Part shown: positions 37,985 through 51,161 of the stretch, piece by piece
Position numbering within the stretch: position 1 is the first letter of the stretch
Layout of the letters: every line of letters begins with the position of its first letter
Assembly (NCBI RefSeq): GCF_937616625.2
Contig: NC_065577.1
Span: 1 to 64,000, forward strand
Direction: 5' to 3'
From: Mercurialis annua
Lineage: Eukaryota > Streptophyta > Magnoliopsida > Malpighiales > Euphorbiaceae
Length of the DNA stretch: 64,000 nt
Program-made: the position numbers and the translations under genes
Notes under the pieces: model-generated
What the model saw: the letters and a program-made list of their open reading frames with translations, nothing else
Told to the model about the DNA's origin: nothing
Database searches by the model: none

Positions 37985-40351
37985 TTTTGGGGGATGCACA
38001 AAAATCCCAAAAACGGGATTAAACGATAATTTATTTATAAAATAACTTTTCTATGATTTTAAATAATCCCAACTAGATATGTTGTCCCAATAACAGATAA
38101 CTTATCGACCTAACAAAATTCCTAGTTAAACTCAACTTTTCAAAAATCCCTTTTCTAGCCTACTTCCTGCTATCAAAATGCTTACATAAAACGGTCTGAT
38201 TAACAAACTAATTGAACATTCTTATTGTCTTCAACACCCTCTAAAACCTCCGTTGAGGTTCCAACTTCATCCGGTACGCTTATAGGGTCAAAACAAGCAC
38301 CCAAACTCCCCTCCCTGAGCTGTTTTGGGGAATGCAGAAAAACCCCAAAGACAGGATAAAACGATAATTAATTTATTAAATAACTTTTATATGATTTTCA
38401 ATAATCCCAACTAGAAACGTTGTCCCAATAACCGATAATTTATCGAGCTAACAAAATTCCTAGTCAAACTCACTTTTCAAAAATCCCTTTTCTAGCCTAC
38501 TTCGGGCTATCAAAATGCTTACATAAAACGGTCTGATTAACAAACTAATTGAACATTCATATTGCCTGTAACACTGTCTAAATCTTTTGTTTAGGTTCCA
38601 ACTTCATCCGGTTTGCTTATAGGGTTAAAAAACGCACCCAAACTCCCCTCCCTGAGCTGTTTTGGGGAATGCACAAAAATCCTAAAAACGGGATTAAACG
38701 ATAATTTATTTATCAAATAACTTTTCTATGATTTTAAATAATCTCAAGTAGATATGTTGTCCCAATAACAGATAACTTATAGACCTAACAAAATTCCTAG
38801 TTAAACTTAACTTTTCAAAAATCCCTTTTCTAGCCTACTTCGGGCTATCAAAATGCTTACATAAAACGGTCCGATTAACAAACTAATTGAATATTCATAT
38901 TGCCTGTAAAACTGTCTAAATCTTATGTTCAGGTTCCAACTTCATCCGATACGCTTATAGGGTTAAAAAACGCACCCAAACTCCCCTCCCTGGGCTGTTT
39001 TGGGGAATTCACAAAAATCCCAAAAACGGGATTAAAAGATAATTTATTTATCAAATAACTTTTCTATGATTTTAAATAATCCCAACTAGATATGTTGTCC
39101 CAATAACAGATAACTTATCGACCTAACAAAATTCCTAGTTAAACTCAACTTTTCAAAAATCCCTTTTCTAGCCTACTTCGGGTTATCAAAATGCTTACAT
39201 AAAACAGGCTGATTAACAAACTAATTGAACATTATTATTGTCTTCAACACCCTCTAAAACTTTCGTTGAGGTTCCAACTTCATCTGGTACGCTTATAGGG
39301 TCAAAAAAAAAGCACCCAGACTCCCCTCCCTGAGCTGTTTTGGGGAATGCAGAAAAGCCCCAAAAACAGGATAAAACGATAATTAATTTATTAAATAACT
39401 TTTATATGATTTTCAATAATCCCAACTACAAACGTTGTCCGAATAACGATAATTTTATCGAGCTAACAAAATTCCTAGTCAAACTCAACTTTTCAAAAAT
39501 CCCTTTTCTAGCCTACTTCGGGCTATCAAAATGCTTACATAAAACAGTCTGATTAACAAAGTAATTGAATATTCATATTGTCTGTAACACTGTCTAAATC
39601 GTTTGTTCAGGTTCCAACTTCATCCGGTACGCTTATAGGGTTAAAAAACAAACCCAAACTCCCCTCCCTGAGCTGTTTTGGGGAATGAACAAAAACCCCA
39701 AAAACGGGATAAAACGATAATTTATTTATCAAATAACTTTTATATGATTTTTAATAATCCCAACTAGAAACGTTGTCCGAATAACCGATAATTTATCGAG
39801 CTAACAAAATTCCTAGTTAAACTCAACTTTTCAAAAATCCATTTTCTAGCCTACTTCGGGCTATCAAAACGCTTATATAAAACGGTCTAATTAACAAACT
39901 AATTGAATATTCATATTGTCTGTAACACTGTCTAGATCTTTTGTTCAGGTTCCAACTTCATCCGGTACGCTTATAGGGTCAAAAAAAGCACCCAAACTCC
40001 CCTCCCTGAGCTGTTTTGGGGAATGCAGAAAAGCCCCAAAAATGGGATAAAATGATAATTCATTTATCAAATAAATCTTCTATTATTTTAATTAATCCCA
40101 ACTAGAAACGTTGTCTGAATAACCGATAACTTATCGAGCTAACAGAATTCCTAGTTAAACTCAACTTTTTAAAAATTCATTTTCTAGCCTACTTCGGGCT
40201 ATCAAAGCGCTTACTTAACACAGTCTGATTACCAAACTAATTGAACATTCTTATTTTCTTCAACACCCTATAAAACTTCCGTTAAGATTCCAACTTCGTC
40301 TGTTACGCGTAGGGGGTCAAAACACATACCTAAACTCCCCTCCCTTAGCTA

Positions 40352-42376
40352 TTTTGGGGAATGCAGAATAGCCCCAAAAATAGGATAAAACGATAATTAA
40401 TTTATCAAATAACTTTTATATGATTTTCAATAATCCCAACTAGAAACGTTGTCCGAATAACCGATAATTTATCGAGCTAACAAAATTCCTAGTCAAACTC
40501 AACTTTTCAAAAATCCCTTTTCTAGCCTACTTCGGGCTATCAAAATGCTAACATAAAACGGTCTAATTAACAAACTAATTGAATATTCATATTGTCTGTA
40601 ACACTGTCTAGATCTTTTGTTCAGGTTCCAACTTCATCCGGTACGCTTATAGGGTAAAAAAAAGCACCCAAACTCCCCTCCCTGAGCTGTTTTGGGGAAT
40701 GCAGAAAAGCCCCAAAAATGGGATAAAATGATAATTCATTTATCAAATAACTCTTCTATTATTTTAATTAATCCCAACTAGAAACGTTGTCTGAATAACC
40801 GATAACTTATCGAGCTAACATAATTTCTAGTTAAACTCAACTTTTTAAAAATTTATTTTCTAGCGTACTTCGGGCTATCAAAGCGCTTACTTAACACAGT
40901 CTGATTACCAAACTAATTGAACATTCTTATTGTCTTCAACACACTATAAAACTTCCGTTGAGGTTCCAACTTTGTCTTGTACGCGTAGGGGGTCAAAACA
41001 CATACCCAAACTCCCCTCCCTGAGCTGTTTTGTGGAATGCAGAGCCCCAAAAATAGGATAAAACTATAATTATTTTATCAAATAACTTTTCTATGATTTT
41101 CAATAATCCCAACTAGAAACGTTGTCCGAATAACCGATAATTTATAGACCTAACAAAATTCCTAGTTAAACTCAACTTTTCAAAAATCCCTTTTCTAGCC
41201 TACTTCGGGCTATCAAAATGCTTACATAAAACGGTCTAATTAACAAACTAATTGAATATTCATATTGTCTGTAACACTGTCTAGATCTTTTGTTCAGGTT
41301 CCAACTTCATCCGGTACGCTTATAGGGTAAAAAAAAGCACCCAAACTCCCCTCCCTGAGCTGTTTTGGGGAATGCACAAAAACCCCAAAAACGGGATAAA
41401 ACGATAATTTATTTATCAAATAACTTTTCTATGATTTTAAATAATCCCAACTAGAAATGTTGTCCCAATAACAGATAACTTATCGAGCTAACAAATTTTT
41501 TAGTTAAACTCAACTTTTCAAAAATACATTTTCTAGCCTACTTCGGGCTATCAAAATGCTTACATAAAACGGTCTGATTAACAAACTAATTGAATATTCA
41601 TATTGCCTGTAACACTGTCTAAATCTTTTGTTCAGGTTCCAACTTCACCCGGTACGCTTATAGGGTTAAAAAACGCACCCAAACTCCCCTCCCTGAGCTG
41701 TTTTGGGGGATGCACAAAAATCCCAAAAACAGGATTAAACGATAATTTATTTATTAAATAACTTTTCTATGATTTTAAATAATCCCAACTAGATATGTTG
41801 TCCCAATAACAGATAATTTATCGACCTAACAAAATTCCTAGTTAAACTCAACTTTTCAAAAATCCCTTTTCTAGCCTACTTCGGGCTATCAAAATGCTTA
41901 CATAAAACGGTCTGATTAACAAACTAATTGAACATTCTTATTGTCTTCAACACCCTATAAAACTTCGGTTGAGGTTCCAACTTCATCCGGTACGCTTATA
42001 GGGTCAAAAAAAGCACCCAAACTCCCCTCCCTGAGCTGTTTTGGGGAATGCAGAAAAGCCCCAAAAATAGGATAAAACGATAATTAATTTATCAAATAAC
42101 TTTTATATGATTTTCAATAATCCCAACTAGAAACGTTGTCCGAATAACCGATAATTTATCGAGCTAACAAAATTCCTAGTCAAACTCAACTTTTCAAAAA
42201 TCCCTTTTCTAGCCTACTTCGGGCTATCAAAATGCTTACATAAAACGGTCTGATTAACAAACTAATTGAACATTCTTATTGTCTTCAACACCCTATAAAA
42301 CTTCGGTTGAGGTTCCAACTTCATCCGGTACGCTTATAGGGTCAAAAAAAGCACCCAAACTCCCTTCCCTGAGCTG
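40352..42376 (-). repeat. 2025-bp segmental duplication, copy a
   Basis: Six monomers with shared odd features: GGGTAAAAAAAAGCACCC (two instances), a monomer with TTTTGTGGAATGC and the deletion-like GCAGAGCCCC, and distal-type monomers with ACTTCACCCGG and AAAAATACATTTT. The monomer end at 41027 pairs with 43052, a step of 2025 bp. Confidence 0.85.
41363..42376 (-). repeat. Distal-type monomers embedded in the middle domain
   Basis: The monomers ending at 41700 and 42038 have the B and A diagnostics of the telomere-proximal domain (AAAAATACATTTT, ACTTCACCCGG, CTTCGGTTGAGG). They are unlike the middle-domain monomers around them. They recur in copy b (43388-44063) and partly at about 47380-47781. 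Confidence 0.75.
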
Positions 42377-44401
42377 TTTTGGGGAATGCAGAAAAGCCCC
42401 AAAAATAGGATAAAACGATAATTAATTTATCAAATAACTTTTATATGATTTTCAATAATCCCAACTAGAAACGTTGTCCGAATAACCGATAATTTATCGA
42501 GCTAACAAAATTCCTAGTCAAACTCAACTTTTCAAAAATCCCTTTTCTAGCCTACTTCGGGCTATCAAAATGCTAACATAAAACGGTCTAATTAACAAAC
42601 TAATTGAATATTCATATTGTCTGTAACACTGTCTAGATCTTTTGTTCAGGTTCCAACTTCATCCGGTACGCTTATAGGGTAAAAAAAAGCACCCAAACTC
42701 CCCTCCCTGAGCTGTTTTGGGGAATGCAGAAAAGCCCCAAAAATGGGATAAAATGATAATTCATTTATCAAATAACTCTTCTATTATTTTAATTAATCCC
42801 AACTAGAAACGTTGTCTGAATAACCGATAACTTATCGAGCTAACATAATTTCTAGTTAAACTCAACTTTTTAAAAATTTATTTTCTAGCGTACTTCGGGC
42901 TATCAAAGCGCTTACTTAACACAGTCTGATTACCAAACTAATTGAACATTCTTATTGTCTTCAACACACTATAAAACTTCCGTTGAGGTTCCAACTTTGT
43001 CTTGTACGCGTAGGGGGTCAAAACACATACCCAAACTCCCCTCCCTGAGCTGTTTTGTGGAATGCAGAGCCCCAAAAATAGGATAAAACTATAATTATTT
43101 TATCAAATAACTTTTCTATGATTTTCAATAATCCCAACTAGAAACGTTGTCCGAATAACCGATAATTTATAGACCTAACAAAATTCCTAGTTAAACTCAA
43201 CTTTTCAAAAATCCCTTTTCTAGCCTACTTCGGGCTATCAAAATGCTTACATAAAACGGTCTAATTAACAAACTAATTGAATATTCATATTGTCTGTAAC
43301 ACTGTCTAGATCTTTTGTTCAGGTTCCAACTTCATCCGGTACGCTTATAGGGTAAAAAAAAGCACCCAAACTCCCCTCCCTGAGCTGTTTTGGGGAATGC
43401 ACAAAAACCCCAAAAACGGGATAAAACGATAATTTATTTATCAAATAACTTTTCTATGATTTTAAATAATCCCAACTAGAAATGTTGTCCCAATAACAGA
43501 TAACTTATCGAACTAACAAATTTTTTAGTTAAACTCAACTTTTCAAAAATACATTTTCTAGCCTACTTCGGGCTATCAAAATGCTTACATAAAACGGTCT
43601 GATTAACAAACTAATTGAATATTCATATTGCCTGTAACACTGTCTAAATCTTTTGTTCAGGTTCCAACTTCACCCGGTACGCTTATAGGGTTAAAAAACG
43701 CACCCAAACTCCCCTCCCTGAGCTGTTTTGGGGGATGCACAAAAATCCCAAAAACAGGATTAAACGATAATTTATTTATTAAATAACTTTTCTATGATTT
43801 TAAATAATCCCAACTAGATATGTTGTCCCAATAACAGATAATTTATCGACCTAACAAAATTCCTAGTTAAACTCAACTTTTCAAAAATCCCTTTTCTAGC
43901 CTACTTCGGGCTATCAAAATGCTTACATAAAACGGTCTGATTAACAAACTAATTGAACATTCTTATTGTCTTCAACACCCTATAAAACTTCGGTTGAGGT
44001 TCCAACTTCATCCGGTACGCTTATAGGGTCAAAAAAAGCACCCAAACTCCCCTCCCTGAGCTGTTTTGGGGAATGCAGAAAAGCCCCAAAAATAGGATAA
44101 AACGATAATTAATTTATCAAATAACTTTTATATGATTTTCAATAATCCCAACTAGAAACGTTGTCCGAATAACCGATAATTTATCGAGCTAACAAAATTC
44201 CTAGTCAAACTCAACTTTTCAAAAATCCCTTTTCTAGCCTACTTCGGGCTATCAAAATGCTTACATAAAACGGTCTAATTAACAAACTAATTGAATATTC
44301 ATATTGTCTGTAACTCTGTCTAGATCTTTTGTTCATGTTCCAACTTCATTCAGTACGCTTATAGGGTCAAAAAACGCACCCAAACTCCTGTCCCTAAGCT
44401 G
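42377..44401 (-). repeat. 2025-bp segmental duplication, copy b
   Basis: Follows copy a in direct tandem. The last monomer differs: C-type with CATTCAGTACGC and ACTCCTGTCCC instead of A-type. CGAACTAAC near 43510 is a private change. Confidence 0.8.
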
Positions 44402-47400
44402 TTTTGGGGAATGCACAAAAACCCCAAAAACGGGATAAAACGATAATTTATTTATCAAATAACTTTTCTATGATTTTAAATAATCCCAACTAGATATGTT
44501 GTCCCAATAACAGATAACTTATCGAGCTAACAAAATTTCTAGTTAAACTCAACTTTTCAAAAATCCATTTTCTAGCCTACTTCGGGCTATCAAAATGCTT
44601 ACATAAAACGGTCTGATTAACAAACTAATTGAATATTCATATTGCCTGTAACACTGTCTAAATCTTTTGTTCAGGTTCCAACTTCATCCGGTACGCTTAT
44701 AGGGTTAAAAAACGCACCCAAACTCCCCTCCCTGAGCTGTTTTGGGGGATGCACAAAAATCCCAAAAACGGGATTAAACGATAATTTATTTATAAAATAA
44801 CTTTTCTATGATTTTAAATAATCCCAACTAGATAAGTTGTCCCAATAACAGATAACTTATCGACCTAACAAAATTCCTAGTTAAACTCAACTTTTCAAAA
44901 ATCCCTTTTCTAGCCTACTTCCTGCTATCAAAATGCTTACATAAAACGGTCTGATTAACAAACTAATTGAACATTCTTATTGTCTTCAACACCCTCTAAA
45001 ACCTCCGTTGAGGTTCCAACTTCATCCGGTACGCTTATAGGGTCAAAACAAGCACCCAAACTCCCCTCCCTGAGCTGTTTTGGGGAATGCAGAAAAACCC
45101 CAAAGACAGGATAAAACGATAATTAATTTATTAAATAACTTTTATATGATTTTCAATAATCCCAACTAGAAACGTTGTCCCAATAACCGATAATTTATCG
45201 AGCTAACAAAATTCCTAGTCAAACTCACTTTTCAAAAATCCCTTTTCTAGCCTACTTCGGGCTATCAAAATGCTTACATAAAACGGTCTGATTAACAAAC
45301 TAATTGAACATTCATATTGCCTGTAACACTGTCTAAATCTTTTGTTTAGGTTCCAACTTCATCCGGTTTGCTTATAGGGTTAAAAAACGCACCCAAACTC
45401 CCCTCCCTGAGCTGTTTTGGGGAATGCACAAAAATCCTAAAAACGGGATTAAACGATAATTTATTTATCAAATAACTTTTCTATGATTTTAAATAATCTC
45501 AACTAGATATGTTGTCCCAATAACAGATAACTTATAGACCTAACAAAATTCCTAGTTAAACTCAACTTTTCAAAAATCCCTTTTCTAGCCTACTTCGGGC
45601 TATCAAAATGCTTACATAAAACGGTCCGATTAACAAACTAATTGAATATTCATATTGCCTGTAAAACTGTCTAAATCTTATGTTCAGGTTCCAACTTCAT
45701 CCGATACGCTTATAGGGTTAAAAAACGCACCCAAACTCCCCTCCCTGGGCTGTTTTGGGGAATTCACAAAAATCCCAAAAACGGGATTAAAAGATAATTT
45801 ATTTATCAAATAACTTTTCTATGATTTTAAATAATCCCAACTAGATATGTTGTCCCAATAACAGATAACTTATCGACCTAACAAAATTCCTAGTTAAACT
45901 CAACTTTTCAAAAATCCCTTTTCTAACCTACTTCGGGTTATCAAAATACTTACATAAAACAGGCTGATTAACAAACTAATTGAACATTATTATTGTCTTC
46001 AACACCCTCTAAAACTTTCGTTGAGGTTCCAACTTCATCTGGTACGCTTATAGGGTCAAAAAAAAGCACCCAGACTCCCTTCCTTGAGCTGTTTTGGGGA
46101 ATGCAGAAAAGCCCCAAAAACAGGATAAAACGATAATTAATTTATTAAATAACTTTTATATGATTTTCAATAATCCCAACTAGAAACGTTGTCCGAATAA
46201 CCGATAATTTATCGAGCTGACAAAATTCCTAGTCAAACTCAACTTTTCAAAAATCCCTTTTCTAGCCTACTTCGGGCTATCAAAATGCTTACATAAAACG
46301 GTCTGATTTATAAAGTAATTGAATATTCATATTGTCTGTAACACTGTCTAAATCGTTTGTTCAGGTTCCAACTTCATCCGGTACGCTTATAGGGTTAAAA
46401 AACAAACCCAAACTCCCCTCCCTGAGCTGTTTTGGGGAATGAACAAAAACCCCAAAAACGGGATAAAACGATAATTTATTTATCAAATAACTTTTATATG
46501 ATTTTTAATAATCCCAACTAGAAACGTTGTCCGAATAACCGATAATTTATCGAGCTAACAAAATTCCTAGTTAAACTCAACTTTTCAAAAATCCCTTTTC
46601 TAGCCTACTTCGGGCTATCAAAACGCTTATATAAAACGGTCTAATTAACAAACTAATTGAATATTCATATTGTCTGTAACACTGTCTAGATCTTTTGTTC
46701 AGGTTCCAACTTCATCCGGTACGCTTATAGGGTCAAAAAAAGCACCCAAACTCCCCTCCCTGAGCTGTTTTGGGGAATGCAGAAAAGCCCCAAAAATGGG
46801 ATAAAATGATAATTCATTTATCAAATAAATCTTCTATTATTTTAATTAATCCCAACTAGAAACGTTGTCTGAATAACCGATAACTTATCGAGCTAACAGA
46901 ATTCCTAGTTAAACTCAACTTTTTAAAAATTCATTTTCTAGCCTACTTCGGGCTATCAAAGCGCTTACTTAACACAGTCTGATTACCAAACTAATTGAAC
47001 ATTCTTATTTTCTTCAACACCCTATAAAACTTCCGTTAAGATTCCAACTTCGTCTGTTACGCGTAGGGGGTCAAAACACATACCTAAACTCCCCTCCCTT
47101 AGCTATTTTGGGGAATGCAGAATAGCCCCAAAAATAGGATAAAACGATAATTAATTTATCAAATAACTTTTATATGATTTTCAATAATCCCAACTAGAAA
47201 CGTTGTCCGAATAACCGATAATTTATCGAGCTAACAAAATTCCTAGTCAAACTCAACTTTTCAAAAATCCCTTTTCTAGCCTACTTCGGGCTATCAAAAT
47301 GCTAACATAAAACGGTCTAATTAACAAACTAATTGAATATTCATATTGTCTGTAACACTGTCTAGATCTTTTGTTCAGGTTCCAACTTCACCCGGTACGC

Positions 47401-48119
47401 TTATAGGGTTAAAAAACGCACCCAAACTCCCCTCCCTGAGCTGTTTTGGGGGATGCACAAAAATCCCAAAAACAGGATTAAACGATAATTTATTTATTAA
47501 ATAACTTTTCTATGATTTTAAATAATCCCAACTAGATATGTTGTCCCAATAACAGATAATTTATCGACCTAACAAAATTCCTAGTTAAACTCAACTTTTC
47601 AAAAATCCCTTTTCTAGCCTACTTCGGGCTATCAAAATGCTTACATAAAACGGTCTGATTAACAAACTAATTGAACATTCTTATTGTCTTCAACACCCTA
47701 TAAAACTTCGGTTGAGGTTCCAACTTCATCCGGTACGCTTATAGGGTCAAAAAAAGCACCCAAACTCCCCTCCCTGAGCTGTTTTGGGGAATGCAGAAAA
47801 GCCCCAAAAATAGGATAAAACGATAATTAATTTATCAAATAACTTTTATATGATTTTCAATAATCCCAACTAGAAACGTTGTCCGAATAACCGATAATTT
47901 ATCGAGCTAACAAAATTCCTAGTCAAACTCAACTTTTCAAAAATCCCTTTTCTAGCCTACTTCGGGCTATCAAAATGCTTACATAAAACGGTCTAATTAA
48001 CAAACTAATTGAATATTCATATTGTCTGTAACTCTGTCTAGATCTTTTGTTCATGTTCCAACTTCATTCAGTACGCTTATAGGGTCAAAAAACGCACCCA
48101 AACTCCTGTCCCTAAGCTG
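44402..48119 (-). repeat. 11-mer higher-order unit (3718 bp)
   Basis: Begins after a C-type monomer with ACTCCTGTCCC (5' end 44401) and ends with its repeat at 48119. It contains the middle-domain order (44739, 45077, 45414, 45752, 46091, 46429, 46767, 47105), then a distal-type pair B (47443, ACTTCACCCGG) and A (47781), then C (48119). Confidence 0.8.
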
Positions 48120-50823
48120 TTTTGGGGAATGCACAAAAACCCCAAAAACGGGATAAAACGATAATTTATTTATCAAATAACTTTTCTATGATTTTTAATA
48201 ATCCCAACTAGATATGTTGTCCCAATAACAGATAACTTATCGAGCTAACAAAATTTCTAGTTAAACTCAACTTTTCAAAAATCCATTTTCTAGCCTACTT
48301 CGGGCTATCAAAATGCTTACATAAAACGGTCTGATTAACAAACTAATTGAATATTCATATTGCCTGTAACACTGTCTAAATCTTTTGTTCAGGTTCCAAC
48401 TTCATCCGGTACGCTTATAGGGTTAAAAAACGCACCCAAACTCCCCTCCCTGAGCTGTTTTGGGGGATGCACAAAAATCCCAAAAACGGGATTAAACGAT
48501 AATTTATTTATAAAATAACTTTTCTATGATTTTAAATAATCCCAACTAGATAAGTTGTCCCAATAACAGATAACTTATCGACCTAACAAAATTCCTAGTT
48601 AAACTCAACTTTTCAAAAATCCCTTTTCTAGCCTACTTCCTGCTATCAAAATGCTTACATAAAACGGTCTGATTAACAAACTAATTGAACATTCTTATTG
48701 TCTTCAACACCCTCTAAAACCTCCGTTGAGGTTCCAACTTCATCCGGTACGCTTATAGGGTCAAAACAAGCACCCAAACTCCCCTCCCTGAGCTGTTTTG
48801 GGGAATGCAGAAAAACCCCAAAGACAGGATAAAACGATAATTAATTTATTAAATAACTTTTATATGATTTTCAATAATCCCAACTAGAAACGTTGTCCCA
48901 ATAACCGATAATTTATCGAGCTAACAAAATTCCTAGTCAAACTCACTTTTCAAAAATCCCTTTTCTAGCCTACTTCGGGCTATCAAAATGCTTACATAAA
49001 ACGGTCTGATTAACAAACTAATTGAACATTCATATTGCCTGTAACACTGTCTAAATCTTTTGTTTAGATTCCAACTTCATCCGGTTTGCTTATAGGGTTA
49101 AAAAACGCACCCAAACTCCCCTCCCTGAGCTGTTTTGGGGAATGCACAAAAATCCTAAAAACGGGATTAAACGATAATTTATTTATCAAATAACTTTTCT
49201 ATGATTTTAAATAATCTCAACTAGATATGTTGTCCCAATAACAGATAACTTATAGACCTAACAAAATTCCTAGTTAAACTCAACTTTTCAAAAATCCCTT
49301 TTCTAGCCTACTTCGGGCTATCAAAATGCTTACATAAAACGGTCTGATTAACAAACTAATTGAATATTCATATTGCCTGTAAAACTGTCTAAATCTTGTG
49401 TTGAGGTTCCAACTTCATCCGGTACGCTTATAGGGTTAAAAAACGCACCCAAACTCCCCTCCCTGGGCTGTTTTGGGGAATGCACAAAAATCCCAAAAAC
49501 GGGATTAAAAGATAATTTATTTATCAAATAACTTTTCTATGATTTTAAATAATCCCAACTAGATATGTTGTCCCAATAACAGATAACTTATCGACCTAAC
49601 AAAATTCCTAGTTAAACTCAACTTTTCAAAAATCCCTTTTCTAACCTACTTCGGGTTATCAAAATACTTACATAAAACAGGCTGATTAACAAACTAATTG
49701 AACATTATTATTGTCTTCAACACCCTCTAAAACTTTCGTTGAGGTTCCAACTTCATCTGGTACGCTTATAGGGTCAAAAAAAAGCACCCAGACTCCCCTC
49801 CTTGAGCTGTTTTGGGGAATGCAGAAAAGCCCCAAAAACAGGATAAAACGATAATTAATTTATTAAATAACTTTTATATGATTTTCAATAATCCCAACTA
49901 GAAACGTTGTCCGAATAACCGATAATTTATCGAGCTGACAAAATTCCTAGTCAAACTCAACTTTTCAAAAATCCCTTTTCTAGCCTACTTCGGGCTATCA
50001 AAATGCTTACATAAAACGGTCTGATTAACAAAGTAATTGAATATTCATATTGTCTGTAACACTGTCTAAATCGTTTGTTCAGGTTCCAACTTCATCCGGT
50101 ACGCTTATAGGGTTAAAAAACAAACCCAAACTCCCCTCCCTGAGCTGTTTTGGGGAATGAACAAAAACCCCAAAAACGGGATAAAACGATAATTTATTTA
50201 TCAAATAACTTTTATATGATTTTTAATAATCCCAACTAGAAACGTTGTCCGAATAACCGATAATTTATCGAGCTAACAAAATTCCTCGTTAAACTCAACT
50301 TTTCAAAAATCTCTTTTCTAGCCTACTTCGGGCTATCAAAACGCTTATATAAAACGGTCTAATTAACAAACTAATTGAATATTAATATTGTCTGTAACAC
50401 TGTCTAGATCTTTTGTTCAGGTTCCAACTTCATCCGGTACGCTTATAGGGTCAAAAAAAGCACCCAAACTCCCCTCCCTGAGCTGTTTTGGGGAATGCAG
50501 AAAAGCCCCAAAAATGGGATAAAATGATAATTCATTTATCAAATAAATCTTCTATTATTTTAATTAATCCCAACTAGAAACGTTATCTTAATAACCGATA
50601 ACTTATCGAGCTAACAGAATTCCTAGTTAAACTCAACTTTTTAAAAATTCATTTTCTAGCCTACTTCGGGCTATCAAAGCGCTTACTTAACACAGTCTGA
50701 TTACCAAACTAATTGAACATTCTTATTTTCTTCAACACCCTATAAAACTTCCGTTGAGGTTCCAACTTCGTCTGTTACGCGTAGGGGGTCAAAACACATA
50801 CCCAAACTCCCCTCCCTTAGCTA
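48120..50823 (-). repeat. Second copy of the first eight monomers of the 11-mer unit
   Basis: Matches 44402-47105 at a step of 3718 bp, with shared changes such as ACTAGATAAGTTGTCC (44830 and 48548) and CTAACCTACTTCGGG (45924 and 49642). After 50823 the order departs from the first copy. Confidence 0.8.
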
Positions 50824-51161
50824 TTTTTGGGAATGCAGAATAGCCCCAAAAATAGGATAAAACGATAATTAATTTATCAAATAACTTTTCTATGATTTTC
50901 AATAATCCCAACTAGAAACGTTGTCAGAATAACCGATAATTTATCGAGCTAACAAAATTCCTAGTCAAACTCAACTTTTCAAAAATCCCTTTTCTAGCCT
51001 ACTTCGGGCTATCAAAATGCTAACATAAAACGGTCTAATTAACAAACTAATTGAATATTCATATTGTCTGTAACACTGTCTAGATCTTTTGTTCAGGTTC
51101 CAACTTCATCCGGTACGCTTATATGGTCAAAACAAGCACCCAAACTCCCCTCCCTGAGCTG
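48796..51161 (-). repeat. 7-mer higher-order unit, copy 1 (2366 bp)
   Basis: Seven monomers ending with an AAAACAAGCACCC monomer at 51161 (with the private TATATGGTC). It overlaps the 3718-bp repeat described above, because this region was duplicated more than once in different registers. Confidence 0.7.

Larger units (their letters stand above)
37985..44739 (-). repeat. Composite higher-order stretch, 20 monomers (6755 bp)
   Basis: Starts as a normal unit (5' ends 38322, 38659, 38997, 39337, 39675, 40013, 40351). It then holds a 2025-bp tandem duplication (40352-42376 and 42377-44401) before ending with the C-type (44401) and final (44739) monomers. Small indels occur, for example a 340-bp monomer at 38998-39337 and 335-bp monomers at 41028-41362 and 43053-43387. 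Confidence 0.8.

Noticed and set aside
39340..39552. A 70-codon open frame in the satellite on the + strand, opened by TTG
   Set aside because: It lies wholly inside 338-bp satellite monomers, needs a non-standard start for a eukaryote, exists only because of a small indel in one monomer, and resembles no domain I know.
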